Below, piece after piece: positions 25,938 to 37,488 of a DNA stretch of 64,000 nt; the stretch's first letter is position 1; every line of letters begins with the position of its first letter. The position numbers and the translations under genes were made by a program. The notes under the pieces are model-generated. The model was given only the letters and a program-made list of their open reading frames with translations, did no database searches and was not told the DNA's origin. The stretch comes from Actinopolyspora mzabensis (GTDB lineage: Bacteria; Actinomycetota; Actinomycetes; Mycobacteriales; Pseudonocardiaceae), in contig NZ_FNFM01000013.1 in assembly GCF_900101095.1 (NCBI RefSeq), positions 1 to 64,000 of the forward strand, given 5' to 3'.

Positions 25938-26645
25938 GAATCGCTGGCGGTGCGGATGGCTGCTCTTCGGGCGGTCGCCCTCGTTGCGGAGTGGTTATTG
26001 GTAGAGATTATGCAGCTCATAGTGCTTTTTAATGGTTTCGTGGCTCCGCTGGTGATGTTGTGTGCGGTCCGCGGTGGGTCTCGCTGCGTCGTGTTTTCGA
26101 GTGTTGTTCGACTCACCGTTCGATGAGATCCGCGACACAGATCTCCGTCGATCCCGGGTCCCGCTTTCGGTCGAGGCGCGGGCTTTCGTCCGTCTCTCGT
26201 TTTCCACGTATGGTGTTATACCGATTACCGACTGTTTTTTGATTTTTCGAGTCGTGGAGGTGTTCGGTCGATCCGGATCGGGGGTGTTCGTCGGGAGCCA
26301 TCGGCTTCGGTCCGAATTCTTTCGGCGCCATTTCGAGGGGCGTTTCCAGGGGCATCGGGCCACTGAGGGGGCTCGGGTGGGGAGCACGGTCCCGATGGGC
26401 TCTCGGGGTCGTTCGCCGCTTCCTCGGCTGCGCCGAGCGGTGGTGCGGAGAGGTCGGCCGCCCCGCGCGGGGGATCGCCCCGCGTCGCGGCACCCCGGCT
26501 CGGCGCTCCGCAAGGACCGTCCGGCGCAACGAGCAGTGTGTGCCGCGACACATCCGCGCATGGGGCGCACAATCGGACCCGAAAAGCCCGAGGGCTAACG
26601 TTGGAGACGGTCAGGACGACGGTTCTGGCGGAGGTACTACGAGAG
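25938..26645. other. long intergenic region with no gene seen
   Basis: About 700 nt between the symporter promoter and a small rightward gene. The stretch 25980-26060 is notably AT-rich for this genome. Open frames on both strands here are arginine-rich shadows without recognisable domains or binding sites. No repeat or RNA signature was recognised. Confidence 0.5.
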
Positions 26646-26879
26646 ATGCGCAGCGATACGTCATCGAAATCGGAGTCCGTTCCCGACGACGCGGCTGGAT
26701 GTGGGGGTGGCGGGCTCCCCACCACCCCCTGCAGCGTGGTCTGGAGCGGTGGTCACCCCTTCGTGCTCGAGGGAAGCGGCGGGCGGTCGCGCTGGGTCGG
26801 TGTCGACGACCGGGGACGACCGCGGTTTCTCAGCGACGCCGAACTCAACCGCAGAGGCTGGTCGCTTCCCCTGCACTGA
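26646..26879 (+). CDS. small hypothetical protein
   Basis: A 77-residue protein. After a polar, glycine-rich N-terminus it has a compact C-terminal half, VLEGSGGRSRWVGVDDRGR followed by LSDAELNRRGWSLP. Short actinobacterial proteins ending in a similar LSxAELxRRGWS tail occur; the role is not known to me. ATG 26646 is preceded by GCGGAGGTACTACGAGAG. It has two cysteines but no metal-site pattern. It stands alone between two non-coding regions. Confidence 0.5.
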   Translation: MRSDTSSKSESVPDDAAGCGGGGLPTTPCSVVWSGGHPFVLEGSGGRSRWVGVDDRGRPRFLSDAELNRRGWSLPLH

Positions 26880-27310
26880 GCAGGCCGTTCATCGGCGCGA
26901 GTCCCGATCGTCGGGCTGATGGCGACCGATCAGGAGTGTTCGTGGGCGGGCACGCCACGTCGGGGGTGGGCCGGCCCGGCACGTGTTGCCGGACGGTGCC
27001 CAGTGGTGCCCCACCGAGCGAGGCGGCGAAGTAGACCGACGAGCGTGCACGATTCGTGGAGTGCTCGAACCTCGTGCCCCCGCGGGTCGTCCGCGACCAC
27101 GACGCCGCTCGGCACGTGGCGTGGGATGCGCGGAATCCCCACCGGCCTAGGGAGCGCGCCGAACTGGTGCCGTCATCGGGTGAGGGGACATATGGCACCC
27201 TGAACCAACAGGCACGTTGACACGTCCGGCGTTGCCACGAGCGGACGGGTCACGGATCGCGGGCCCCTCGTGCTGCCGAGTGGAGCGGCCCGCTCACAGG
27301 GGAGGGTCTC
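26880..27310. other. intergenic region
   Basis: No gene recognised. A TTGACA hexamer at 27217-27222 lies about 90 nt before the phosphatidyltransferase start but has no TAnnnT box at the right distance. No hairpin stands out. Confidence 0.5.
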
Positions 27311-27985
27311 GTGGTGCAAGACGCCGACGGCGCCACTACGGGATCGGCGCGGAACTCCGGCGGTCAGTCTTCGGAACAGGGCATCGACCGCATCAGGGAA
27401 GTCGCCGCGGGGGTCTGGAGCGATCCGTGGTGGACGGTTCCCAACGCGCTGAGCTTGCTGCGGCTCGCCGGGGTTCCGGTGTTCCTGTGGTTGCTTCTCG
27501 GGCCGCAGTGGGATCTGCTCGCGTTGTTGGTGCTGATCCTCAGCGGGCTCACCGACTGGTTGGACGGGAAACTCGCCCGTTGGCTGGATCAGTACAGCCG
27601 CCTGGGGCAGCTGCTGGATCCGGCTGCCGACCGGCTCTACATCGTGGCCACGCTGGTCGCCTTCGTGATCCGCGGTGTCGTGCCCTGGTGGGCCGCTTTC
27701 GCGCTCATCGCGCGCGACCTGCTGCTGACCCTGTGCCTGCCCGTGTTGCGGTACCACGGCTTCGAGCCGCCGGAGGTGCACTATCTGGGCAAGGCGGCAA
27801 CGTTCTGCCTGATGTACGCGTTCCCGCTGTTGCTGCTGGTGCAGGGGGACTTCGCGTTCGACTGGATCGCCCGCCCGTTCGCCTACGCCTTCACCGGGTG
27901 GGGAGCGGCGCTTTATCTGTGGGCCGGACTGCTCTACCTCGGTCAGGTGTTCGGAGCCGTCCGCCTCGCCCGCACGCGTGGTTGA
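27311..27985 (+). CDS. CDP-alcohol phosphatidyltransferase (PgsA2-like)
   Basis: A 224-residue membrane enzyme of phospholipid synthesis with about five helices. The CDP-alcohol motif is intact at SGLTDWLDGKLARWLDQYSR and the following GQLLDPAADR, supplying the metal-binding aspartates. The hydrophilic N-terminal 30 residues precede WWTVPNALSLLRLAG. GTG 27311 has GGAGGG five nucleotides upstream. Position next to garA matches mycobacterial pgsA2 (Rv1822), whose acceptor alcohol is not settled; glycerol-3-phosphate is likely from family. Confidence 0.85.
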   Translation: MVQDADGATTGSARNSGGQSSEQGIDRIREVAAGVWSDPWWTVPNALSLLRLAGVPVFLWLLLGPQWDLLALLVLILSGLTDWLDGKLARWLDQYSRLGQLLDPAADRLYIVATLVAFVIRGVVPWWAAFALIARDLLLTLCLPVLRYHGFEPPEVHYLGKAATFCLMYAFPLLLLVQGDFAFDWIARPFAYAFTGWGAALYLWAGLLYLGQVFGAVRLARTRG

Positions 27986-28205
27986 ACGGCATCGTTACGG
28001 CATGGCTCTAGTCGTTCGATCCGGGGTTGTTCGGCCCGGACGATCAACCGTTGAACGAGTATGATCATCACTGCGATGATCCGGGGAAGACCCGGTTGGC
28101 AACCTGCCCCATCGGTTCGAATATCGGGACTCGCCGTCCGACGTCGTGTACGGCGCGGTACGTTGGGTGGTACTGGCACGATCCATCCGCAGGAGGAGAG
28201 CTCAG

Positions 28206-28670
28206 GTGAGCACCAACGACGGGCCCGGCGACGTATCGCCGGAGCAGTCATCGGAGACCACCTCGGTCTTCAAGCCCTTCCTCTCCGAGCAGGAGAACGC
28301 AGAGAGTGCGCCTGCAGAGTCCACCGCGTCCGGTGTGGACGCGCTGCCCGCCGGATCCGCTCTCCTGGTGGTCAAGCGCGGTCCCAACGCGGGCTCGCGA
28401 TTCCTGCTCGACAGGGAGACGACCAGCTCCGGTCGGCACCCCGACAGCGACATCTTCCTGGACGACGTGACCGTCTCCCGCAGGCACGCCGAGTTCCGGC
28501 GGGAAGGCGCGGAGTACGTCGTCGTCGACGTGGGAAGCCTCAACGGAACCTATGTCAATCGTGAACCCGTGGACACCTCGGTGCTGGCCAACGGTGACGA
28601 GGTCCAGATCGGCAAGTTCCGTCTGGTGTTTCTGACCGGTCCGGCGGAAGGCACGCAGGGTAGCCGGTGA
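28206..28670 (+). CDS. garA: GarA, FHA-domain regulator of central metabolism
   Basis: A 154-residue FHA protein. The N-terminal phosphorylation motif ETTSVF (threonines 18 and 19) is the site used by PknB/PknG in mycobacteria and its corynebacterial counterpart OdhI. The FHA core shows SSGRHPDSDIFLDDVTVSRR and VGSLNGTYVNREPV. Unphosphorylated GarA inhibits 2-oxoglutarate dehydrogenase and glutamate dehydrogenase. GTG 28206 follows AGGAGGAGAGCTCAG. In mycobacteria gcvH precedes and a MerR gene follows; neither is here. Confidence 0.95.
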   Translation: MSTNDGPGDVSPEQSSETTSVFKPFLSEQENAESAPAESTASGVDALPAGSALLVVKRGPNAGSRFLLDRETTSSGRHPDSDIFLDDVTVSRRHAEFRREGAEYVVVDVGSLNGTYVNREPVDTSVLANGDEVQIGKFRLVFLTGPAEGTQGSR

Positions 28671-29016
28671 CGATCGGGCGGTGCTGTGCTCGGTGGCGTC
28701 CGGGGTGCCCTCGTTCGGCGGGAACGAGGTACTCCGACACGGCACCCGAAGCCGCGAGCCACGCCCGCTCGCGGAGCTTTCGGAGCAGCCGCACCGGTTC
28801 CAGCCGGGGAGATCGCACCGCTGCGGGACATGCCCGATCACCCGGGTGCTCGGGGTACGGTGTACAAGTCCCATCGGGTGATCCACGGGACGAGGGAAGC
28901 GGTCGGCGCCTGTGTGGGCGGCGTCTTCGCCGTATCGCGGGTAGCGTCGAAGGCGTCGGTGCGCGATCCTCGAAGGAGATGTCACGCTTCGGCGCGCTGG
29001 AGGAGGCGATTTGACG
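28671..29016. other. gap where an ftsR-type merR gene would be expected
   Basis: About 345 nt without a gene. In mycobacteria a MerR-type regulator (Rv1828/FtsR) occupies this slot between garA and the DUF151 gene. No frame here gives a MerR helix-turn-helix even allowing for frameshifts. Confidence 0.6.
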
Positions 29017-29493
29017 ATGAGCAGCGAGATGCGCGTCGTCGGCGTGCGAGTGGAACTGCCGGCCAACCAGCCGATCCTGCTGTTGCGCGAGACCGACGGC
29101 GAACGGTATCTGCCGATCTGGATAGGTTCGGTCGAGGCTACCGCCATCGCCCTCGAGCAACAGGGGGTGCGGCCCGCGCGGCCGCTCACCCACGATCTGC
29201 TCAAGGACGTGGTCGGTGCGCTCGGGCGAGAGCTGGAACAAGTGCGGGTTACCGACCTCCAGGAAGGGACCTTCTACGCGGAGCTCGTTTTCGACGGCGA
29301 TGTGCGGGTCTCGGCAAGGCCGAGTGATTCGGTGGCGCTGGCGTTGCGCACCGGTGTTCCGATCCACGCCGAGCAGTCCGTGCTCGACGAGGCGGGGCTG
29401 CTGATTCCCGACGAGCAGGAGGACGAGGTCGAGAAGTTCAAGGAGTTCCTGGACTCGGTCTCGCCGGAGGACTTCCGCGGCGCCGACACCTGA
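29017..29493 (+). CDS. bifunctional nuclease family protein (DUF151)
   Basis: A 158-residue DUF151 protein. RVELPANQPILLLRETDGER and LPIWIGSVEATAIALEQQG are the family core, ending in an acidic C-terminal helix. Plant and bacterial relatives have nuclease activity in vitro; the actinobacterial role is unclear. AGGAGG at 29001-29006 serves either TTG 29011 or ATG 29017; ATG gives the usual MSSEMRVVG start. Gene order garA-DUF151-merR-gcvP is as in mycobacteria except for the missing MerR gene. Confidence 0.9.
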   Translation: MSSEMRVVGVRVELPANQPILLLRETDGERYLPIWIGSVEATAIALEQQGVRPARPLTHDLLKDVVGALGRELEQVRVTDLQEGTFYAELVFDGDVRVSARPSDSVALALRTGVPIHAEQSVLDEAGLLIPDEQEDEVEKFKEFLDSVSPEDFRGADT

Positions 29494-29634
29494 GGCGATC
29501 GGCCGCGGTCGTGCTGTTCGCGCGACGGGTCGCGGGGAACGTCTCGAACGTGGCAAGGGGGCCAGGGCGTCTCCCCGCCGGTGCGGAGCACCGACGTGGT
29601 GCGGGAGTTCCGACGGGGCGTTCCGCGCGTCGTG

Positions 29635-29663
29635 TTGACCGCCGTTTTCCGCGGGCATACTGT
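29635..29663 (+). promoter_or_regulatory. sigma-70-type promoter for the MerR gene
   Basis: TTGACC (29635-29640), a 17-nt spacer and TACTGT (29658-29663) form a good housekeeping promoter about 130 nt upstream of the MerR start. Confidence 0.6.
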
Positions 29664-29791
29664 TGAGTGACACGGTGGACGTGCGCGCGGTGATCGAGCG
29701 AATGGGGGCGTGACGAGATCGGATTCGGACGTGTCGACGACTGCGGTTCCGGATCCGATGGCCGCCGTGGGTCGGCCGAGGGGAGGCGTGC

Positions 29792-30358
29792 GTGGTCGAA
29801 AACGCATCACGGCTGGATACGGACGTAGAACAAGCCGAGTTGTTCCCGGACGCGGCGCTTCCGGATGAGCTGGTCGGTTATCGGGGACGCGCGGCCTGTC
29901 AGATTGCCGGTATCACCTACCGGCAGTTGGACTACTGGGCTCGTACCGAGCTGGTCGAGCCCTCGATCAGGCTCGCCGAGGGGTCGGGTTCGCAGCGGCT
30001 CTACTCGTTCAAGGACATGTTGGTTCTCAAGGTGGTGAAACGTCTGCTGGATGCGGGCGTATCACTGCACAACATCCGCACCGCGGTGGACCACCTGCGT
30101 GGTCGTGGGGTGCGTGATCTCGCCGGGGTCACGCTGTTCAGTGACGGGACAACCGTCTACGAGTGCACCTCCGCGGAGGACGTGGTGGACCTGTTACGTG
30201 GTGGTCAGGGCGTTTTCGGGATCGCAGTCAGCGGGGCGATGCGCGAGATAACCGGCACGATCCACGATTTCCCAGCCGAACGCGCCGACGGGGGCGGCCT
30301 CCGCCCCCCGGAGGACGACGAGCTCTCCCGGAAGCGTCGGGACCGCCAAACCGGGTGA
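29792..30358 (+). CDS. MerR-family transcriptional regulator (Rv1830-like)
   Basis: A 188-residue regulator. The winged helix-turn-helix contains QIAGITYRQLDYWARTELV (residues about 32-50) and SQRLYSFKDMLVLKVVKRLL; the C-terminal part has TLFSDGTTVYECTS and GGQGVFGIAVSGAMREI, as in mycobacterial Rv1830. No cysteine metal site of the MerR/SoxR type, so the signal is unknown. GTG 29792 follows GGGGAGG by five nucleotides. It precedes the glycine riboswitch and gcvP. Confidence 0.93.
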   Translation: MVENASRLDTDVEQAELFPDAALPDELVGYRGRAACQIAGITYRQLDYWARTELVEPSIRLAEGSGSQRLYSFKDMLVLKVVKRLLDAGVSLHNIRTAVDHLRGRGVRDLAGVTLFSDGTTVYECTSAEDVVDLLRGGQGVFGIAVSGAMREITGTIHDFPAERADGGGLRPPEDDELSRKRRDRQTG

Positions 30359-30521
30359 TTCCCCGGGTTTCCCAGGGAATCTCACCTTCAGGATCCGCTC
30401 GAGCGGACTCCGCGGCGGGTCGGACGAGGCCGAGGTTTCGTGGTGTTCCCGGCGAGTGTGCGCCTTGCCACACACTCCCTGGACGGTGCGATATGAGGTA
30501 CGCTCACACCTGTCGCCGACC

Positions 30522-30735
30522 CCGTACGGGAGAGACCGTGCCGAGCAACTCGGTGCGGCGCCGAAGGAGCAACCCCTCCCCGACAACCTCTCAGGCTATT
30601 GGGACCGTACGGGCGAGATACCTCTGGAAAGAGGGAGTCGCCACAGCGTCGTGGTGAACCCCGCCGACGGTGCAAGCCCGCCACACCGGGCGAAGCTCTC
30701 AGGCGCCCGTTCCGCGGGCATTGACAGAGGGGGAG
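30522..30735 (+). promoter_or_regulatory. tandem glycine riboswitch
   Basis: Two aptamers in series. Aptamer 1 is closed by CCGTACGG (30522-30529) pairing with CCGTACGG (30605-30612) and contains GCCGAAGGAGCAAC and CCTCTCAGGC. Aptamer 2 runs from about 30614 to 30735 with GCCGACGGTGCAAGC, GCTCTCAGGC and a closing CCTCT/AGAGG stem. These are the conserved core blocks of the gcvT-type glycine riboswitch. It lies 60 nt upstream of gcvP and should raise glycine decarboxylase expression when glycine is plentiful. Confidence 0.93.
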
Positions 30736-30798
30736 GTCAGCAACTCACCCGAGTGCTGTCTGCCCTGTCCGAGATGCCCGACGATTGAGGTTTTGGCG

Positions 30799-33693
<2,895 letters not shown>

Positions 33694-33766
33694 ACGAGCG
33701 TTCCGTGGCGTCGTCTAATACCGTGGGCTCTTTACGTGACCGACTCCGAGAGGGGTATTAGAGCAG

Positions 33767-34051
33767 ATGCTCACCATCAGCGAGAACGCGGCCGAGGTCA
33801 TCAAGCTGATCTTGGTCGGTGGCGAGTCCCCCGAGGGGGCCGGTCTGCGTATCAGCTCGTCCGAGGGAGAGGCCTCGGCGGAGAGCCTGGAGGCGGCCGT
33901 CGCCAACGCCCCGGAGGACAGTGACCAGGTCGTCGAGCAGTCCGGTGTGCGGGTCTTCCTGGACGAACAGGCCGCCACCGTGCTCGGGGACAAGACGCTG
34001 GACGCCGAGCGGGACGACAACGGGGAGCTCGGCCTGACGGTCAGCGAGTGA
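33767..34051 (+). CDS. HesB/IscA-like protein lacking cysteines
   Basis: A 94-residue protein with the beta-fold pattern of A-type Fe-S carriers: MLTISENAAEVIKLIL at the start, GLRISSSEG in the middle and GVRVFLDEQAATVLGDKTLD near the end. It has no cysteine at all, so it cannot hold a cluster by the standard three-cysteine site. It is highly acidic. Similar cysteine-free relatives are common in actinobacteria and of unknown role. ATG 33767 is preceded by GAGAGGGG. It follows gcvP by 73 nt on the same strand. Confidence 0.75.
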   Translation: MLTISENAAEVIKLILVGGESPEGAGLRISSSEGEASAESLEAAVANAPEDSDQVVEQSGVRVFLDEQAATVLGDKTLDAERDDNGELGLTVSE

Positions 34052-34093
34052 CCCGAGCGCAGCAGTGTCGACGTGGGGTGGCCGCCGGTGCGG

Positions 34094-34969
34094 TCACCCC
34101 ACGCGCGTTTCCAGCGGTCGACGGCACACCTCGATGAGCCGTCGCCGCAGCGAGCTCGCTCGTTCGGCGAACGCCCGCTGGTGGCGGACGTACTCCGCGC
34201 GGCCCGCGGCGGTCTCGATCTCGACGGGGGAGTAGCCCAGTTCGCCGAGGTCGTAGGGACTGGCGCGCATGTCCAGCTCGCGGATCTCGGCGGCGAGTTC
34301 GAAGGCGTCGCCCGTCAGCTCGGCGGGCACGAGCGGGCCGAGCTTGTAGCACCACTTGAAGACGTCCATGTTGTTGTGCAGGCAGCCCGGCTGTTCGAGG
34401 TTCACCCGATCCTGCTGGGTGGGCTGCAGCGTGTTGCGCGGCCGGGCGGCCGTGCTGAAGAACCGGAACGCGTCGTAGTGGCTGCACTGGACGCGCATCG
34501 ACTCGACGACCTCGTTAGTGCCCTGCTCTCCCAGGCGCAGCGGCCACTCCGAGTGCCGCAGCTCGTCCTGGCCGAGCCGGTAGACCATGGCCCACTCGTG
34601 CAGCCCGAAGCAGCCCAGCTGTGCCGGTCGTGACTCCGTGGCGCTCAGCAGACGGTGCACGAAGTCGGCGGTGTCGAGCAGCCGCGGGGTCAGCGCCTCG
34701 GGCGCGACCATCACCCCGTCCGGCGTCTCGGTGTAGCCGCTCCGGTCGAGGAACTTCGCGCCGCCCTCCAGCGCCACGCCGTAACCCGGTTGCCAGCGCT
34801 CCAGCCTCGACGGGCGCTGGGTGTAGTACGTGAAGAGGAAGTCCAGCACCGGGTGCTTCTCGCCGCGCCGCTGCCGCTCGCGGTGCGGCAGCGTCCAGTG
34901 CCGCATCCGCTCCAGGTGAGCCCGTTCCCTGGCACGCCACGTTCGTTCGGACAGTACTTCGGGTGGCAC
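34094..34969 (-). CDS. protein annotated in actinobacteria as 3-methyladenine DNA glycosylase
   Basis: A 291-residue cytosolic protein. The pattern RRGEKHPVLDFLFTYYTQRP near the N-terminus, CLHNNMDVFKWCYKLGPLVP and ELGYSPVEIETAAGRAEYV is that of a conserved actinobacterial family commonly labelled 3-methyladenine DNA glycosylase; I know of no direct evidence for that activity and see no classical glycosylase helix-hairpin-helix. GTG 34969 is the best start by homology pattern, though its binding site is weak. It is followed tail to tail by the HesB-like gene. Confidence 0.7.
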   Translation of the reverse strand: MPPEVLSERTWRARERAHLERMRHWTLPHRERQRRGEKHPVLDFLFTYYTQRPSRLERWQPGYGVALEGGAKFLDRSGYTETPDGVMVAPEALTPRLLDTADFVHRLLSATESRPAQLGCFGLHEWAMVYRLGQDELRHSEWPLRLGEQGTNEVVESMRVQCSHYDAFRFFSTAARPRNTLQPTQQDRVNLEQPGCLHNNMDVFKWCYKLGPLVPAELTGDAFELAAEIRELDMRASPYDLGELGYSPVEIETAAGRAEYVRHQRAFAERASSLRRRLIEVCRRPLETRVG

Positions 34970-35742
34970 GTGGGAAGGATAGGCCACCCTCGCGGCACCG
35001 CCCCGGGGCGGGGACGTGGCAGCGAAGCCCGTCCGGGCTCGTTCGAGTGGTGCGCGCGGGCCGTGCTCCTCGTCAGGTGTGGCGGTTCGTGCCCGGCCTG
35101 CTCCGGCGCTGGCTCCGCTACCGCACCGGTCCCGCCGCGTTTCGGGAGGTGGTGTTCCATTCTTGCTTACCGGAAAATCCGCACCGAGACGTTTCCCGTG
35201 ATTCGACAAATCTGGCGCTCGCTCCTGACGTCCTTTTCGGCCGGGCGAGAGCGCGGGAAGACGTCTTCGCCTGCCCAATGGAATTCGATAACCGTTTCTA
35301 CGCCCTGTCCGCCGGATCGGTGGTTCGTACGGATCGCTGGAGAAGGCCGGAACGTGTCCGCGCAGTCGGTGCGCTCGCGGTGTCGTCCGGTCACTGTTCC
35401 TCCGCAGCACTCCCGGTACCGACTGCTCAGCTGACGCACTACTCGAAGCCGTGCCTCGGACTCGTCGAGACGGGAGAACCTCCGGCCACGGCGGATATCG
35501 TTCTCGCTTACGCGCGAGAGCCGGGGCCGATTGGAGACTACGTGCTGCAGCGGTGGGACATCATCCACCCCGTGTGATGAAACTCGACCGGTCGCCCCTG
35601 ACCGAACTCGCCCGACCGATCGACAACGGCGAGCGCGGTGACGAACGTTCGACGCACGGCCGTTCTCGTGGATCCGAGAACGCCACGAACCGGCGTGCAA
35701 ATTTCCTGAAAGACTTTCTTTTTTAGAATCGCGAGCAAAGAA
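34970..35742. other. long intergenic region with no gene seen
   Basis: About 770 nt. Open frames on both strands have no recognisable domain and poor codon bias. 35695-35735 is AT-rich (contains TTTCTTTTTTAGAATC). It may be a decayed gene, but nothing can be identified. Confidence 0.5.
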
Positions 35743-35770
35743 GAGCCCCCTGATCGTGACCAGGGGGCTC
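35743..35770. terminator. intrinsic terminator, best on the minus strand
   Basis: Stem GAGCCCCCTG/CAGGGGGCTC with an 8-nt loop. On the minus strand the stem is followed by TTCTTTG, a usable T tract. No gene ends here on that strand, so it suggests an unannotated leftward transcript from the structured region at 35822-36060. Confidence 0.7.
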
Positions 35771-35805
35771 GTGCTATATTTCTTCCGCCAAGTCGAAATA
35801 AAGCA

Positions 35806-36058
35806 GTGCTGAGTCTAGCACGGAATGACTCCCCTCCACGCGCGCCCCAGGCAGCGTGTGGGTAGGGCTACAAGTCCTGGCCACGGTTCACAGCCGTGCG
35901 GCTCCCGGTTAGAGCGGGTGAAGTCCGCGCGTCAGGCAACGCACGATCTAGGCGAACCCGGCCGTGTCCTTGGTAAGCCCTGGCGCCCATGCTCGGGCAC
36001 TCCGCCCATCACCGTGGCTCTGCCCGTAACCCCCGGCTCGGCGCGGGTGTAACACCCC
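35806..36058. other. structured non-coding region, possible RNA gene or group II intron fragment
   Basis: About 250 nt with stacked short helices: GTGCT/AGCAC (35806-35821), CACGG-N7-CCGTG (35882-35898) and the string CGGTTAGAGCGGGTGAAGTC. The latter, with GGCAACGCAC and GGCGAACCCGG after it, is reminiscent of domain I of bacterial group II introns read on the plus strand. No reverse transcriptase or domain V was found. Alternatively it is a leftward small RNA ending at the 35743-35770 terminator. No tRNA, tmRNA or known riboswitch fits. Confidence 0.35.
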
Positions 36059-36064
36059 GCGCGG

Positions 36065-36168
36065 GGTGAAGCTCCGAAGTCACAATTCCGGTATACCGAG
36101 AAGCTTCACCTCCCCCTCGATCCCGGGAAAACTGTGTCCAATTCACGACACACCCGAGATCGAGGGGG
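36065..36168. repeat. two consecutive inverted repeats
   Basis: First, GGTGAAGCT (36065-36073) pairs with AGCTTCACC (36102-36110). Second, a 16-bp arm at 36112-36127 pairs with 36153-36168 with one mismatch, enclosing TGTGTC/GACACA (36133-36138 with 36147-36152). Together they form two strong hairpins about 280 nt from the stop of the leftward CNNM gene. They may terminate it or belong to the structured region. Confidence 0.55.
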
Positions 36169-36447
36169 GCTCGCAGCCTTACGGGTCCACGCGGGACCCG
36201 AGCCCCGGGGATCGCCTCCGGCTCACAAGAAAAGAGGACGACGGCCTGGCACCGGGGCCGGGTGAGGCTGTCGGGGGTGTTGCCGTGCAGAGCGAGGCCG
36301 CACCGAGCGACACCAGCGAACGCGAGATGCGAGAACCCCGCCGTCCATCACCGAGGGATCCGGCCCCGCTCCGTGCGCCAGCCCCGTTTCCAGGGCGGCG
36401 AGCCCGCGGTCTCCGGGCGCCTTCGTGTGAAAGCGCCCGGAGCCGGG

Positions 36448-37488
36448 TCAGGCCACGTGAGTGCCGTCGCGGACGGTGCCGACGTACTCCTCGACGAGGT
36501 CCTCCAGCGCCACCACGCCCAGCGGTTTCCCGCCGTCGTCGATGGCGGTGGCCAGGTGACTGCCGGTGTGGCGCAGCGCCGTCAGCGCGTCGTCCAACCG
36601 GGCCCGCGCCCGCACGGTGGGCAACGTGCGGATCCGGGAGGTCGGGACCAGGGTGCGCGGCGAGCTGCCCGCCTGGTCCAGCACGTCCTTGACGTGCAGA
36701 TACCCCACCAGTTTGCCGCCGTCGCCGCGAACCGGGAAACGCGAGAAGCCGGTGGAGGAGACCGCCTCCTCCACGTCCGTCAGCGTGGGGTCGCCGGGCA
36801 GGGTGGTCAGGTCGTGCAGCGGAACCACCACGTCGCCCACGGTGTTCTCCACCGAGGAGAGCGTCTTCGCCAGTCTGCGGTGCTCGGACTGGTCCAGCAG
36901 TCCCTCGCGCCTCGACTCCACCAGCAGCTCGGCCAGCTCCGAGGAGGTGTAGGCGGTCTCCAGGTCCTCCTTGGGCTGTACCCGCAGCATCCGCAGCACC
37001 AGGTTGGCCAGCATGTTGAACAGCGCGATCAACGGCCGGGCCATCTTGACGAAGCCCACCAGGGCGGGAACCAGCCACAGCGCCAACCGCTCCGGATCGG
37101 CGATCGCGAGGTTCTTCGGCACCATCTCGCCGACCAGCACGTGCAGCACGACCACGAGCGCCAGCGCGATCGCGAAGGAGACCGCGTGCACCAGCACCGA
37201 GGGCACCGGGACCGGGCCCAACAGCCGGTCGAGCTGGTGCGCCACGGCGGGCTCGCCCAACCTGCCCAGTCCCAGCGAGCAGAGCGTGATGCCGAGCTGG
37301 GCACTGGTCAACATCAGCGAGCCCTCCTGGCTGGCTCTGATGACCGTGTTGGCCCGTCGCATCCCCTGCTCGCGAAGCGCCTCCAGGCGGTCCCTGCGCG
37401 AGGACAGCAGCGAGAACTCCGCCCCAACGAACAGCGCGTTGAGCAGCAGGAGCAGCACGGTGAGTCCGATGGCCGTACCGTCGCTCAT
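36448..37488 (-). CDS. CNNM/DUF21-CBS membrane protein (short partner)
   Basis: A 346-residue hemolysin-C/CNNM-type protein with an N-terminal DUF21 membrane domain (GAEFSLLSSRRDRLEAL, then VLVGEMVPKNLAIADPERL) and a CBS pair. It lacks the C-terminal CorC/HlyC transporter-associated domain of its partner. The family is linked to magnesium or other divalent cation handling. Its ATG overlaps the stop of the longer CNNM gene by four nucleotides (ATGA). The pair corresponds to mycobacterial Rv1841c/Rv1842c, near the same garA-gcv locus. Confidence 0.9.
   Translation of the reverse strand: MSDGTAIGLTVLLLLLNALFVGAEFSLLSSRRDRLEALREQGMRRANTVIRASQEGSLMLTSAQLGITLCSLGLGRLGEPAVAHQLDRLLGPVPVPSVLVHAVSFAIALALVVVLHVLVGEMVPKNLAIADPERLALWLVPALVGFVKMARPLIALFNMLANLVLRMLRVQPKEDLETAYTSSELAELLVESRREGLLDQSEHRRLAKTLSSVENTVGDVVVPLHDLTTLPGDPTLTDVEEAVSSTGFSRFPVRGDGGKLVGYLHVKDVLDQAGSSPRTLVPTSRIRTLPTVRARARLDDALTALRHTGSHLATAIDDGGKPLGVVALEDLVEEYVGTVRDGTHVA

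Noticed and set aside
26062-26598. 178-codon open frame in the gap after the choline symporter
   Set aside because: No binding site, arginine-rich end, no domain; overlapping frames on the other strand are equally long.
27217-27245. Housekeeping promoter beginning with TTGACA
   Set aside because: No TAnnnT hexamer 16-19 nt downstream.
35806-36058. Cobalamin riboswitch, tRNA or tmRNA
   Set aside because: The B12-box and the tRNA/tmRNA cloverleaf and CCA features are missing.
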